Source: Rhodospirillaceae bacterium TMED167 (GTDB lineage Bacteria; Pseudomonadota; Alphaproteobacteria; Rhodospirillales_A; UBA2165). From it: 10,684 nt of DNA. Where the stretch lies: assembly GCA_002170915.1 (NCBI GenBank), contig NHHQ01000092.1, positions 1,395 to 12,078 on the forward strand, written 5' to 3'. The translations under genes were made by a program, and so were the position numbers. The notes under the pieces were generated by a model. The model saw only the letters and a list, made by a program, of their open reading frames with translations, had not been told where the DNA came from and made no database searches. This document shows positions 1 through 6,913 of this stretch, one piece after another (position 1 is the stretch's first letter; each line of letters begins with the position of its first letter).

Positions 1-320
1 ACCGTAGAAAAATCTACATCATCCTCAAGGATCATACAGTACTCATCATCAGTCTCTTCATAGAAATGTTTAATTGCTTTTAGATGAGACATGCAACACC
101 CAAGTTCTGTCTGACTTACATTATCAGGAATTCTTCCCTTCAAATGTTCAGAAGCATCATCCTCTCTTGCATCATATCCTGAGATGCGAGTATGATTATT
201 AACATTCCAATACTTAAACTGCTCTTCCATGTAGAACCGCCTATCAGTATCAGCATCTAAGTTTAACCAATAGATTGCAGGAAGACCTTGAAGTTTAAAT
301 GCGGACTTATTCCTGTCCAT
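1..320 (-). CDS. Glycosyltransferase family 25 (LPS biosynthesis type), N-terminal part
   Basis: Partial gene that starts at base 320 and runs off the left edge, leaving 106 codons. I translated it directly. Residues 16-28 read IYWLNLDADTDRR, the opening strand and Asp/Arg segment typical of GT25 enzymes. Residues 72-81 contain the family signature E-x-G-C-x-x-S-H (ELGCCMSHLK), and residues 97-104 read ILEDDVDF, the acidic metal and nucleotide-sugar site. GT25 members add galactose or other hexoses to LPS or capsule acceptors at the cytoplasmic face of the membrane; donor and acceptor here are unknown. The ATG lies 4 bases after the stop of the upstream GT11 gene, with no clear Shine-Dalgarno sequence, so translation is probably coupled. 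Family call is firm; the C-terminal half is not visible. Confidence 0.88.
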   Translation of the reverse strand, partial: MDRNKSAFKLQGLPAIYWLNLDADTDRRFYMEEQFKYWNVNNHTRISGYDAREDDASEHLKGRIPDNVSQTELGCCMSHLKAIKHFYEETDDEYCMILEDDVDFST

Positions 321-324
321 TTTA

Positions 325-1128
325 CTAAATGCGTGTCCATCCATCAGGTACTACATCCTTTGTATTGTGATCTTTTGTATAACCATCAGTGCCAAACCAC
401 TGTTGAGGAGCAACTACTGTACCCCTATTAGCAAGCCATGCACCCCACCAAGAGAATGAAGAGTTGGCAATAATAAAATCAGAGCAGAGTGTCATCAGGC
501 AAAGGTCTATCCTATTGTCTTCATTCTCAGAGATCAGGAAACGATCTCCAGAGAATAACTCTTGCTCATTACACCATACAGGATCATCTGAAAACACAAT
601 CACATTACGATCACCATCAAAGTGCTTGAGTGCTTCTTCATAATACTCAAGAGTACATGGAGGATGGTTAGCACTATTAGTTACATAATCTGTGCGACGA
701 ACATGAAGAGCAATAGGATTATCTACAGTCTTAATCATCTCCTTACAAGGATTTAAAATCTCATCAGTGAAAGTAAACTCCTCACGAATTTCACCTTCAA
801 TATGTTTGAAGTATTTTTCTGTCTGAAAATATCCCTGCAAACTTACGTTGTCTGGACACCTAACTAACAGTTCACTATCAAAATGAAAATGTCTTTCATG
901 GACTGTAGTTGCTTGACCACTATCTAATAGACCAATATTGGTTCTTAGATCAAATGAATCAAACAATTCTGTCCGAAGCATATTACCAATCCCATCGTTC
1001 ACTGCATCAGTGTAGAGAGGAATAGTAACATTTGTTCCAATAGATCTTGCTATCCCTTTAAGAGCAGCATACTGGAACATCTGATTACCAAGACGACCCA
1101 TTCGTCCTAGTGCATTGAATCCTAGCAT
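325..1128 (-). CDS. GT11 glycosyltransferase, alpha-1,2-fucosyltransferase-like (copy A)
   Basis: A 267-residue protein close to the usual GT11 length. Visible signatures: GRLGNQMFQYA (11-21), the N-terminal hallmark of alpha-1,2-fucosyltransferases; HVRRTD (142-147), the H-x-R-R-x-D motif linked to GDP-fucose binding; and NSSFSWWGAWL (222-232), the conserved C-terminal motif. By family knowledge it transfers fucose (or a related GDP-deoxysugar) onto a glycan acceptor; the actual sugar cannot be read from sequence. It is a clear paralogue of the GT11 gene at 1945-2802, sharing short near-identical DNA blocks. The ATG at 1128 comes 1 base after the stop of the GT2-like gene, and the residue after Met aligns with the paralogue start. 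No strong ribosome binding site is visible. No signal peptide or membrane segment is seen, as expected for a cytoplasmic enzyme. Confidence 0.93.
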   Translation of the reverse strand: MLGFNALGRMGRLGNQMFQYAALKGIARSIGTNVTIPLYTDAVNDGIGNMLRTELFDSFDLRTNIGLLDSGQATTVHERHFHFDSELLVRCPDNVSLQGYFQTEKYFKHIEGEIREEFTFTDEILNPCKEMIKTVDNPIALHVRRTDYVTNSANHPPCTLEYYEEALKHFDGDRNVIVFSDDPVWCNEQELFSGDRFLISENEDNRIDLCLMTLCSDFIIANSSFSWWGAWLANRGTVVAPQQWFGTDGYTKDHNTKDVVPDGWTRI

Positions 1129-1129
1129 T

Positions 1130-1945
1130 TTAATTGTTCTTACGTGTTTTCAGATAGTCCTGGTTCTTATAATACTCTTGAAGTTGTGCTTTGTCAAACT
1201 CCATTAAAGTATCATGCAGGTTTTTGTTGTTCTGGATAAATGGATTTGTGAACCAAGAGTTATTGGTTCTTGCATGTTCCATGTGATATACATGTGCATC
1301 CAGCCTACACACATTATATCCTAGTTTATGGAATCTAAAGTATCTTTCATCATCCTCATACCCATATGCAATGAAGTTTTCATTCTCTAGTCCACCTTCA
1401 ATATATTTTTTAGTGGAGAAGAACTGGCAGAATCCATACTTAGCATCATAGACCCTAGAACTCTTTCTAAGAATAGAGAGATCATAGTCACCATTGATAA
1501 ACTCAGATACTAGTTCATCCGTAGCAAAGATTTGAAACTGCCAGTCACCATCACCATAAGGATATACAACATCACAATCACCAGAAGTAATTTTTTCTTC
1601 AGATGTTACATATGATTCTAATGGAAGTAGAATATCACAGTCATAGTTTACCACAACATCTGTGGTAGTCATCATAACCATATCATTCAACAATCTGGTG
1701 CGATGAAAATATTCTTCTTGGTTCTCCTCAAAGACATGCGTCAATCTATCTGCTTTATCCCCAACACATTCTCTAATTTGAGGTAATGCTTTCTCAGCAA
1801 ACACAGAAGTTTTATCAGATTCTTTTATGATGATCTGACAATCTGTATTATCAAGAAGATAGATTGAACTTACAATAACATTTCTAAGTCTATCATCCGT
1901 TTCAATCCTGAGAGGAACAATAAAAGTAGTGTTAGATAATCTCAT
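1130..1945 (-). CDS. GT2/GT7-like glycosyltransferase
   Basis: A 271-residue protein with a GT-A type layout. The N-terminal strand TFIVPLRIE (7-15) is followed by a donor-binding region. The D-x-D metal site appears as NYDCDILLP (100-108). An acidic acceptor-side motif YGYEDDERYFRF (194-205) resembles the galactosyltransferase C-terminal domain (Glyco_transf_7C: G-x-E-D-x-D/E). The reading frame stays open further upstream to a TTG, but I chose the ATG at 1945: it forms a TAATG stop/start overlap with the preceding GT11 gene, and GGAAG lies 8 bases upstream. It sits between two GT11 paralogues and probably adds one hexose of the repeat unit. Donor, linkage and acceptor are unknown. The GT-A fold is well supported by motifs; the exact CAZy family is less certain. 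Confidence 0.82.
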   Translation of the reverse strand: MRLSNTTFIVPLRIETDDRLRNVIVSSIYLLDNTDCQIIIKESDKTSVFAEKALPQIRECVGDKADRLTHVFEENQEEYFHRTRLLNDMVMMTTTDVVVNYDCDILLPLESYVTSEEKITSGDCDVVYPYGDGDWQFQIFATDELVSEFINGDYDLSILRKSSRVYDAKYGFCQFFSTKKYIEGGLENENFIAYGYEDDERYFRFHKLGYNVCRLDAHVYHMEHARTNNSWFTNPFIQNNKNLHDTLMEFDKAQLQEYYKNQDYLKTRKNN

Positions 1946-2802
1946 TATACAGACTTCCAACCTTCAGGAATCAAATCATCCATATGATAGTGATCATACT
2001 GTGGACCAAACCACTTCTTAGGTGCAATCACAGTCTTATCAGGATTATCAATCAACCATGCACCCCACCAGGAGAATGAACTGTTGGCGATGATAGCATC
2101 AGTACAGAGAGACATTAAACACAGATCAGTCCAGGGTACTCTCTGTCCGTCATCCAGTTCGTCAGTGCTCTCAGAGAGAATGAAACGATCTGGTTTAAAG
2201 AAGTCCTGCTCCTTACACCATTCAATAACATCAGAGAACACAACGACAGGGATATCATCAGGAAACTCTGCAAGTGCTTTCTCATAATAATCAAATGTAC
2301 AGACAGGATGTGCTGCTTCTAAGTTCACATATGCCCAAGGAAGTTTGGGATCGCCACGACGAATGTGTAGGAAGATCTTACGATCACTCTCAATACTATC
2401 CATCATTTCTTTACAAGGTTTGTAGATGGAGTCCTGGAACTGAAAGTCCTCCCGAAGTTCTTTCTCTACATTCTCAAAATATCTTTCTGTCTGAAAATAT
2501 CCATCAAGATTTACATTATCAGGACACTCATTAAAGAGTTGTTCGTTAAAATGAAACTCTTTCCAAATAGCCCAAGGAGTATTTTCAGGAATACCATGAT
2601 GCTCTTCAGTAGCACCAGTCATCTTGAATGTTTCAAACATACAATAGTTGTTCTCACATCCACATTCATCCACTCCAGATGTACCTGGAGGAGGAACAAC
2701 CCAATCAAACCCACGATTAGCAGCAATGCCTCTTAGAGAGGCATATTGGAACATCTGGTTGCCAAGACGACCAGACTTACCAAGTTTATTAAACGATAGC
2801 AT
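1945..2802 (-). CDS. GT11 glycosyltransferase, alpha-1,2-fucosyltransferase-like (copy B)
   Basis: A 285-residue GT11 enzyme. GRLGNQMFQYA (11-21), HIRRGD (146-151) and NSSFSWWGAWL (240-250) are all intact, so the protein is probably active. It differs from copy A (325-1128) mainly by a longer, Cys-containing segment around residues 38-75 (several Cys at 47, 49 and 54), an extra loop after HIRRGD, and an acidic insertion near 212-223. Such differences lie where acceptor specificity could change. The start ATG overlaps the stop of the upstream epimerase by one base (TGATG) and has a good AAGGAG sequence 8 bases upstream. Family function is transfer of fucose from GDP-fucose to an outer sugar; no GDP-fucose pathway gene is certain in this window, although the epimerases could contribute. 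Confidence 0.93.
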   Translation of the reverse strand: MLSFNKLGKSGRLGNQMFQYASLRGIAANRGFDWVVPPPGTSGVDECGCENNYCMFETFKMTGATEEHHGIPENTPWAIWKEFHFNEQLFNECPDNVNLDGYFQTERYFENVEKELREDFQFQDSIYKPCKEMMDSIESDRKIFLHIRRGDPKLPWAYVNLEAAHPVCTFDYYEKALAEFPDDIPVVVFSDVIEWCKEQDFFKPDRFILSESTDELDDGQRVPWTDLCLMSLCTDAIIANSSFSWWGAWLIDNPDKTVIAPKKWFGPQYDHYHMDDLIPEGWKSV

Positions 2803-3653
2803 CAGACATACTCCTTCTTCATTTCATTATATACCTTTCTAATACCAACATCAATAGTGGTATTAGGAACCCACCAGTTTAAAATATAATTGTCTGCTTC
2901 ATTTCTTTTGTCCAACTGAACACTGTCCTTTGCTAGACCAGGTTTGATCTCAATATCATAATTACCATCAATAGCAAAACATCCTTTAATGATAGAGGCA
3001 ACTTGTTTGATTGTTTCTGACCTGAATGATGTAATGTGAAGTGGATCTTCTGGTTTAAAGTCAGTATAGTTTTCCATAACAGTCTCTAGTGCTTCACAGC
3101 AGTCTTCAGCATAAAGGAACTGACGTTCTTCAGTACCATCAGTCATCATCTCAAATTGACCCTCTTCAAATCCCTTACGGATAAAGTCAGTGATCACATG
3201 AGCCTTCTCCATATCTTTTTCAATACCATATACATTCCAGAACTTAACAGTCAGTCCTTTGAGTGCAGTGGTATGAAGTTCACCAACACGCTTCATTACA
3301 CCATAAGGAGAGTAACTCATGTTACTCATTTGAGATGAAGCAAAGACAAATCTCTTCTTATATTTGCCAAGTAAACGAAAAGTATTTGCCATCATGCGAG
3401 TATTGTTATTCACAAACTCAAATGTATGCTGATACTTTTTGAGGTAACGTGAACCACCCACATCAAAAGCAAGAAAGAAAACAAAGTCGGCACTCTCAAT
3501 TGCCTTCTCTATGATAGTGCTTGGTGTCACCCTCAAATCATATTGAACACCATTTACAATATCAACATCTGTCACATTATGTCCCTTATCTTTTAAGTAA
3601 TCAGATAGATAAGCACCGATCTGTCCAGCAGATCCTAGGATTGTAATATTCAT
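2802..3653 (-). CDS. NAD(P)-dependent epimerase/dehydratase (extended SDR family)
   Basis: A 283-residue extended SDR protein, probably acting on a nucleotide-linked sugar. The Rossmann nucleotide motif G-x-x-G-x-x-G is GSAGQIG (7-13), and an Asp at 31 ends the second strand, which favours NAD(H). The catalytic Ser lies in ASSQMS (105-110) and the Y-x-x-x-K pair in YGVMK (117-121). WNVYG (139-143) and the segment around Arg177 with YAEDC (181-185) match the substrate-side motifs of sugar epimerases. At 283 residues it is somewhat shorter than the usual 310-340. It follows the 3663-4409 gene by 9 bases, the largest gap in the window, and leads into GT11 copy B. Whether it is an epimerase, reductase or dehydratase cannot be decided from motifs alone. 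Confidence 0.87.
   Translation of the reverse strand: MNITILGSAGQIGAYLSDYLKDKGHNVTDVDIVNGVQYDLRVTPSTIIEKAIESADFVFFLAFDVGGSRYLKKYQHTFEFVNNNTRMMANTFRLLGKYKKRFVFASSQMSNMSYSPYGVMKRVGELHTTALKGLTVKFWNVYGIEKDMEKAHVITDFIRKGFEEGQFEMMTDGTEERQFLYAEDCCEALETVMENYTDFKPEDPLHITSFRSETIKQVASIIKGCFAIDGNYDIEIKPGLAKDSVQLDKRNEADNYILNWWVPNTTIDVGIRKVYNEMKKEYV
2811..2816 (-). promoter_or_regulatory. Ribosome binding site of GT11 copy B
   Basis: AAGGAG on the minus strand, coding for part of the C-terminus of the epimerase, with an 8-base spacer to the ATG at 2802. It supports the one-base TGATG stop/start overlap. Confidence 0.7.
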
Positions 3654-3662
3654 ATACTCAAA

Positions 3663-4409
3663 TCAATTGCCGTAAGTGTGGTTTGCTACAAAAACTTTAA
3701 AGTTCCAGTTGTGTTTTTCATACTCTAGATTATTAATCACTTTCGCATTATATCCAAGAGAAGAATCAGGAGTAAACATTGGACACCCTTCTTCGGTGAT
3801 CCTTTGTAAGTTAGAATAGATTGTACCATATTTATCCATCACATCGGAACCCCCCCATGCAATGATATCAAGAATACCATAATCCTTCACTCCAGTTTGA
3901 ATCCAATCTGGACCAGGTTGAACATCAAAGACATGCAGTTTACTTTGATCATAATCCTCAAACTCACCAGGAGGTTGTAAGAATAAAAGATCACTTCTCA
4001 TACGAATCACATAGTCATACTTAAAGTTATTTTCTTCCTCATATTCTTTCTTCAGTTTGATTGCTTGCTCAATACCATAGAACATAGAGATCTGATGATC
4101 CTTTGGATGAGTTGCGTGCCATTGTATTCTCCAAGTATCAGAGAACATGTGCTCAAAGTTTCTTGGACGTTCATAAGAAATCTTTTTTGGTTTCCAGTTC
4201 TCATCAATCCAATCTTTAATCCCAGCATCTGGCCAGGTTCCTTGACCAACATCTGATCTAAACTGAGATCCAACTAATGATTCATCAAACCATAAATGTG
4301 CAAAAACATCTACATCATTTTGACCTAAACGGAAATGTTGTTTATGGTTTTCATGGCACTCAAGAATACTTCTAGGTCTTCCTGAATAACAAAGGGCAAT
4401 TCTTGTCAT
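3663..4409 (-). CDS. Glycosyltransferase-like protein of unassigned family
   Basis: A 248-residue protein that I cannot place in a numbered CAZy family. Visible features: an N-terminal strand and Arg-rich turn, IALCYSGRPRS (4-14); DVDVFAHLWFD (32-42); SMFYGIEQA (108-116); and YDYVIRMRSDLLF (131-143), where a strand ends in R-x-R-x-D. That pattern resembles the acidic metal site following the donor domain in GT-A enzymes. Proteins of this general form occur in polysaccharide clusters of bacteria and large viruses, from memory and unchecked. The ATG overlaps the stop of the GDPD-like gene (ATGA, 4 bases). The upstream sequence is C-rich with no ribosome binding site, implying coupled translation. 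A run of seven G on the coding strand (3850-3856) is in frame and intact. A transferase role is inferred from motif shape and context. Confidence 0.6.
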   Translation of the reverse strand: MTRIALCYSGRPRSILECHENHKQHFRLGQNDVDVFAHLWFDESLVGSQFRSDVGQGTWPDAGIKDWIDENWKPKKISYERPRNFEHMFSDTWRIQWHATHPKDHQISMFYGIEQAIKLKKEYEEENNFKYDYVIRMRSDLLFLQPPGEFEDYDQSKLHVFDVQPGPDWIQTGVKDYGILDIIAWGGSDVMDKYGTIYSNLQRITEEGCPMFTPDSSLGYNAKVINNLEYEKHNWNFKVFVANHTYGN

Positions 4410-4855
4410 GGTAACATGTGGGGGTAATCTGTACAGATGCCATATGGCACTTCATCTTTAATATGTGTCTTAAAACTATCTACCATCTCCCAATCAAGAA
4501 GTGGAATGATAGTTTTGTCATCAAAAGTTTGTTCTATATCATGCAACCAAATTTTTTTATTTGATGTGTATGAATATGGATCACCAGTGTGACAAAAGGA
4601 TTGGAATATTTCACAGGTCTTTGCTGCTTCTACATTTTTACAATGCAACCAAAGATTATCCTGTCTCTTAAAGAACCAATTCCAAGTTACTTTATATTGT
4701 GGTTCGTCATGACCAAGCCAAAACTCACCATCAATATCCCATACATCAATCTCTACATCATACCCATTACCAAGAGCACAATCAATGTAACTAGGAGCAT
4801 TCTCTCTACCAGGAACTCGTCCTCGGATATTACCTCTGTGAGATATAATTCTCAT
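4406..4855 (-). CDS. Compact GDPD-like phosphodiesterase (PI-PLC/GDPD TIM-barrel superfamily)
   Basis: A 149-residue protein carrying the glycerophosphodiester phosphodiesterase signature: His6-Arg7 (SHRGN), Glu18-Asn19, the metal-binding E-x-D at 35-37 (VEIDVW) and a later His49-Asp50 (LGHDEP). The C-terminal GICTDYP (139-145) matches the last barrel strand of GDPD proteins. Normal GDPDs are about 240 residues or more, so the middle of the barrel is much shortened while both ends of the active site remain. Family members cleave glycerophosphodiesters. Within a glycan cluster this one might act on a phosphodiester-linked substituent or intermediate, which is inference. It is linked by 4-base overlaps on both sides, with GAGGA just before the ATG. 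Could have lost catalysis; key metal residues look present. Confidence 0.75.
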   Translation of the reverse strand: MRIISHRGNIRGRVPGRENAPSYIDCALGNGYDVEIDVWDIDGEFWLGHDEPQYKVTWNWFFKRQDNLWLHCKNVEAAKTCEIFQSFCHTGDPYSYTSNKKIWLHDIEQTFDDKTIIPLLDWEMVDSFKTHIKDEVPYGICTDYPHMLP

Positions 4856-5163
4856 ACTTCCTCAATGCGTAATGATTTATCCTCAATAAAGAGATCATAA
4901 AATGGTTTATCAACACGGAGTTCATGATACTTACATCCCCAATCTGACAGTTGTTGTTGTGTCAGATTAGTCCAATCAATTTGTTTCCTACTACCTCTTG
5001 CTGTCCAATACACAATCGTATTTCCTTGGTCATACAATTGATTAATTTTATCAATGTTATTTTGAATTGGTTTTGCTTTGGTGTAATCGTGAGTTGTTCC
5101 AAAATCTGTAGATGATTCTCGATTACAAATCGTTTCATCAATATCAACATAAATCACTTTCAT
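4852..5163 (-). CDS. Mini HAD-superfamily phosphatase (copy 2)
   Basis: A 103-residue HAD protein with all four motifs in a capless form: DIDET (7-11, nucleophile Asp7 and acid/base Asp9), WTARG (53-57, motif II Thr), the Lys of DKP (85-87, motif III) and IEDK (93-96, motif IV acidic pair, Glu-Asp here). It is a paralogue of the gene at 8804-9133. They share WGCKYH and an identical 18-base DNA block. Proteins of this type occur in capsule and LPS clusters and are presumed sugar-phosphate phosphatases; the substrate is unknown. It is shorter than GmhB (about 190 residues), so it is not that enzyme in standard form. The ATG overlaps the aldolase stop (ATGA). An AGGAG lies 12 bases upstream inside the aldolase, rather far for strong initiation. 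Confidence 0.83.
   Translation of the reverse strand: MKVIYVDIDETICNRESSTDFGTTHDYTKAKPIQNNIDKINQLYDQGNTIVYWTARGSRKQIDWTNLTQQQLSDWGCKYHELRVDKPFYDLFIEDKSLRIEEV
4859..4863 (-). promoter_or_regulatory. Ribosome binding site of the GDPD-like gene
   Basis: GAGGA on the minus strand at the end of HAD copy 2. The spacer to the ATG at 4855 is only 3 bases, shorter than ideal, so coupling through the ATGA overlap probably matters too. Confidence 0.5.
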
Positions 5164-5825
5164 TGATACATTTTTCTCCTATGTTTTTCACTGGGACATT
5201 TGTCTATCTCATCAACCTGTTCACTCGTAAGGAAATTAGTTTGCCCAAGAACCTTAGATCCAATAAAAATTTCTGCAGATTTTTCACACATCATTGTGGA
5301 TGCAATACATTCTTTATGAGAAGAGGATGCTGTTATTATACCATGGTTTTCAAGTAATATCAATTTAGGAAAGTATTGATACTCTTCAACAAATATAGTT
5401 ACATACTTTTTAATTTGTTCAAGTAATGGTTTACCTGGCATTGCATAAGGAACTACACAAGACTTAGCACCATTCCTCACTACCTGATCAGGAAATAACC
5501 TATGATCTGCAAAGGAATAGATCTGCTCAGAGCACAACACCTGCATGGTCTTTGTTGGATGAGTGTGAGCTACAAAATTAATATCTTCAAACTCTCTCAA
5601 GATCCATGCATGAAAACCAGTTTCAATACTTGGTTTTAATCCTAATGAATCAAAGGGCACCCCCGTCATCTTACATGCAATCATCTCAGATTTTCCAAGT
5701 TTGGTCAATGAAGCACCACTTGCTTTCATCCAAAAACTGTCATCATCTCGCACAGAGACATTCCCTTCACCACAAATGGCAAAAGAACTCAATGCCCATG
5801 CAAGTTCTAGTATTGAGGTATCCAT
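5160..5825 (-). CDS. Class II aldolase/adducin-family protein
   Basis: A 221-residue protein of the family that includes L-fuculose-1-phosphate aldolase. It shows GEGNVS (19-24) and KASG (34-37) for phosphate binding, Glu68 in PSIETGFH (65-72) at the catalytic acid position, HTHP (87-90) giving two zinc ligands, and ENHG (159-162) giving the third His. All metal ligands are present, so it is probably active as a lyase, epimerase or dehydratase on a sugar phosphate. Length matches the family (about 215). In a glycan cluster it might build or rearrange a sugar carbon chain; known relatives also include methylthioribulose-1-phosphate dehydratase, and motifs alone do not choose. The ATG lies inside the end of the GT61-like gene (19-base overlap) in an AT-rich stretch without a ribosome binding site. 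Confidence 0.88.
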   Translation of the reverse strand: MDTSILELAWALSSFAICGEGNVSVRDDDSFWMKASGASLTKLGKSEMIACKMTGVPFDSLGLKPSIETGFHAWILREFEDINFVAHTHPTKTMQVLCSEQIYSFADHRLFPDQVVRNGAKSCVVPYAMPGKPLLEQIKKYVTIFVEEYQYFPKLILLENHGIITASSSHKECIASTMMCEKSAEIFIGSKVLGQTNFLTSEQVDEIDKCPSEKHRRKMYQ

Positions 5826-6913
5826 TTGAATAAAAATTTGGATAGTTTATTTAGATCTACTTTCCAAGGTGAGTTTAATCCTCCAGAGATAGATAATGAT
5901 CCATCACTCTCAACAGATTCTTCTTGCTTGTCAGTAAACTCAGTATACTCGAAATGAGTAAGATCTGTATGTTCCATAGAATACCCAAATCTAAAATTCA
6001 CATCAAAGAAAGTTGGACTATCAATAGAGAAAACTTTAGTTTCTGGTGGAGAGAATATGACATTACACATTCCACCACCAATTGGACCTGCAACATACTT
6101 TGCATTCCTAAACATACCAACCTTTTCTTCCATTGTCAAGTTCTCGCAGAACACTTCTTCAAAACCCCAACTGATAAACATCTCTGCAACTTCATCTTCG
6201 TTAACACACTTACGACGTTCCGTATAGTTCGTTCCGATGTTTGATGTGTCACCATTTAACCAGGTGCGACGAGAGATATAAATCTTTTCAGGGCCCACAT
6301 AGTCACTCTTCATCTGATTAACAACATCAAATACTCCTTTATGTGGACGACAATTAGATAATCCATTATGTGTCAATGATGATGAAATACATACACTATT
6401 ATACATCACATCCGTATCAAGAAATACCACATCTTTTTTAGTGATCCCTAACATCTCAAGACTATCCCACACAAATGGATAAAGATCATCTTGTCCCTCT
6501 GGAGGACTGACAAGTAACTTCATGTCAGGATGAATATATTTTTCATTGAAGTAAGAATATAGATATGGCAGAGTATCATATATGAAATGATAATAGTTTG
6601 ACATGTTATACGCAAAGTAGAACATTGGAACATCACAAGTCTTTCCTAAGGGAATATGCTCTATCTCATAATTCATACCACTAGTTTCATATACAGTTCC
6701 TCTATCAAGAGACATAAACTTTTCTCTGAGAGGAAGGTATAACCTTTTGTTATTATAAGAATATACAAGAGGTAATGGATAATGTTTTGATAGTCCAGTA
6801 ATTTTTACACAACTAAAATATGCAACTTCTATAGTTCTACCACTTTTATCCGTAGTAGATATTTTTCTCGTAGGACCATGGTCCCAATATCTAATTGGTA
6901 AAGTAATCTTCAT
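5807..6913 (-). CDS. GT61-type glycosyltransferase (DUF563-like)
   Basis: A 368-residue protein with the architecture of GT61. NYYHFIYDTLP (106-116) corresponds to the conserved N-Y-x-H-x-x-x-D/E-x-L-P strand. KIYISRR (210-216) is followed by RKCVNEDEV (234-242), the R-x-x-x-N-E-x-E-V segment. Then comes an alpha/beta stretch (GFEEVFCENLTMEEKVGMF) leading to GPIGGGMCNVIFSPP (276-290), equivalent to the usual G-P-H-G-A-G-x-x-N-x-x-F. The normally conserved His of that last motif is Ile and the Ala is Gly, which is unusual. GT61 enzymes transfer pentoses, hexoses or GlcNAc; the sugar here is unknown. The gene overlaps the nucleotidyltransferase gene by 23 bases and the aldolase by 19. No ribosome binding site is visible before the ATG. 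Confidence 0.83.
   Translation of the reverse strand: MKITLPIRYWDHGPTRKISTTDKSGRTIEVAYFSCVKITGLSKHYPLPLVYSYNNKRLYLPLREKFMSLDRGTVYETSGMNYEIEHIPLGKTCDVPMFYFAYNMSNYYHFIYDTLPYLYSYFNEKYIHPDMKLLVSPPEGQDDLYPFVWDSLEMLGITKKDVVFLDTDVMYNSVCISSSLTHNGLSNCRPHKGVFDVVNQMKSDYVGPEKIYISRRTWLNGDTSNIGTNYTERRKCVNEDEVAEMFISWGFEEVFCENLTMEEKVGMFRNAKYVAGPIGGGMCNVIFSPPETKVFSIDSPTFFDVNFRFGYSMEHTDLTHFEYTEFTDKQEESVESDGSLSISGGLNSPWKVDLNKLSKFLFKWIPQY

Noticed and set aside
1946..1960. TTG start five codons upstream for the GT2/GT7-like gene.
   Set aside because: The ATG at 1945 makes a one-base stop/start overlap with GT11 copy B and has a spaced GGAAG; the TTG form would add only residues without family support.
2084..2842. 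Several short plus-strand open frames opposite GT11 copy B (60 to 86 codons).
   Set aside because: They lie wholly antisense to a gene with intact GT11 motifs, show no recognisable motif and have no supporting start context. They are by-products of the codon use of the real gene.
3850..3856. Run of seven G on the coding strand, considered as a phase-variation tract or frameshift site.
   Set aside because: It is in frame (Trp-Gly-Gly), short, and the gene reads through intact. There is no sign of an alternative frame being used.
4052..4273. Second minus-strand open frame inside the 3663-4409 gene.
   Set aside because: It is an alternative frame within a gene that has tight overlaps at its start and a consistent motif pattern; no ribosome binding site.
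4589..4900. Plus-strand open frame of 103 codons.
   Set aside because: It is antisense to the GDPD-like gene, whose metal-binding residues are conserved; its translation is low-complexity Ser/Thr/Ile-rich and resembles no known protein.
5924..6244. Plus-strand open frame of 106 codons.
   Set aside because: It is antisense to the GT61-type gene in the region coding its conserved C-terminal motifs; no independent evidence of coding.
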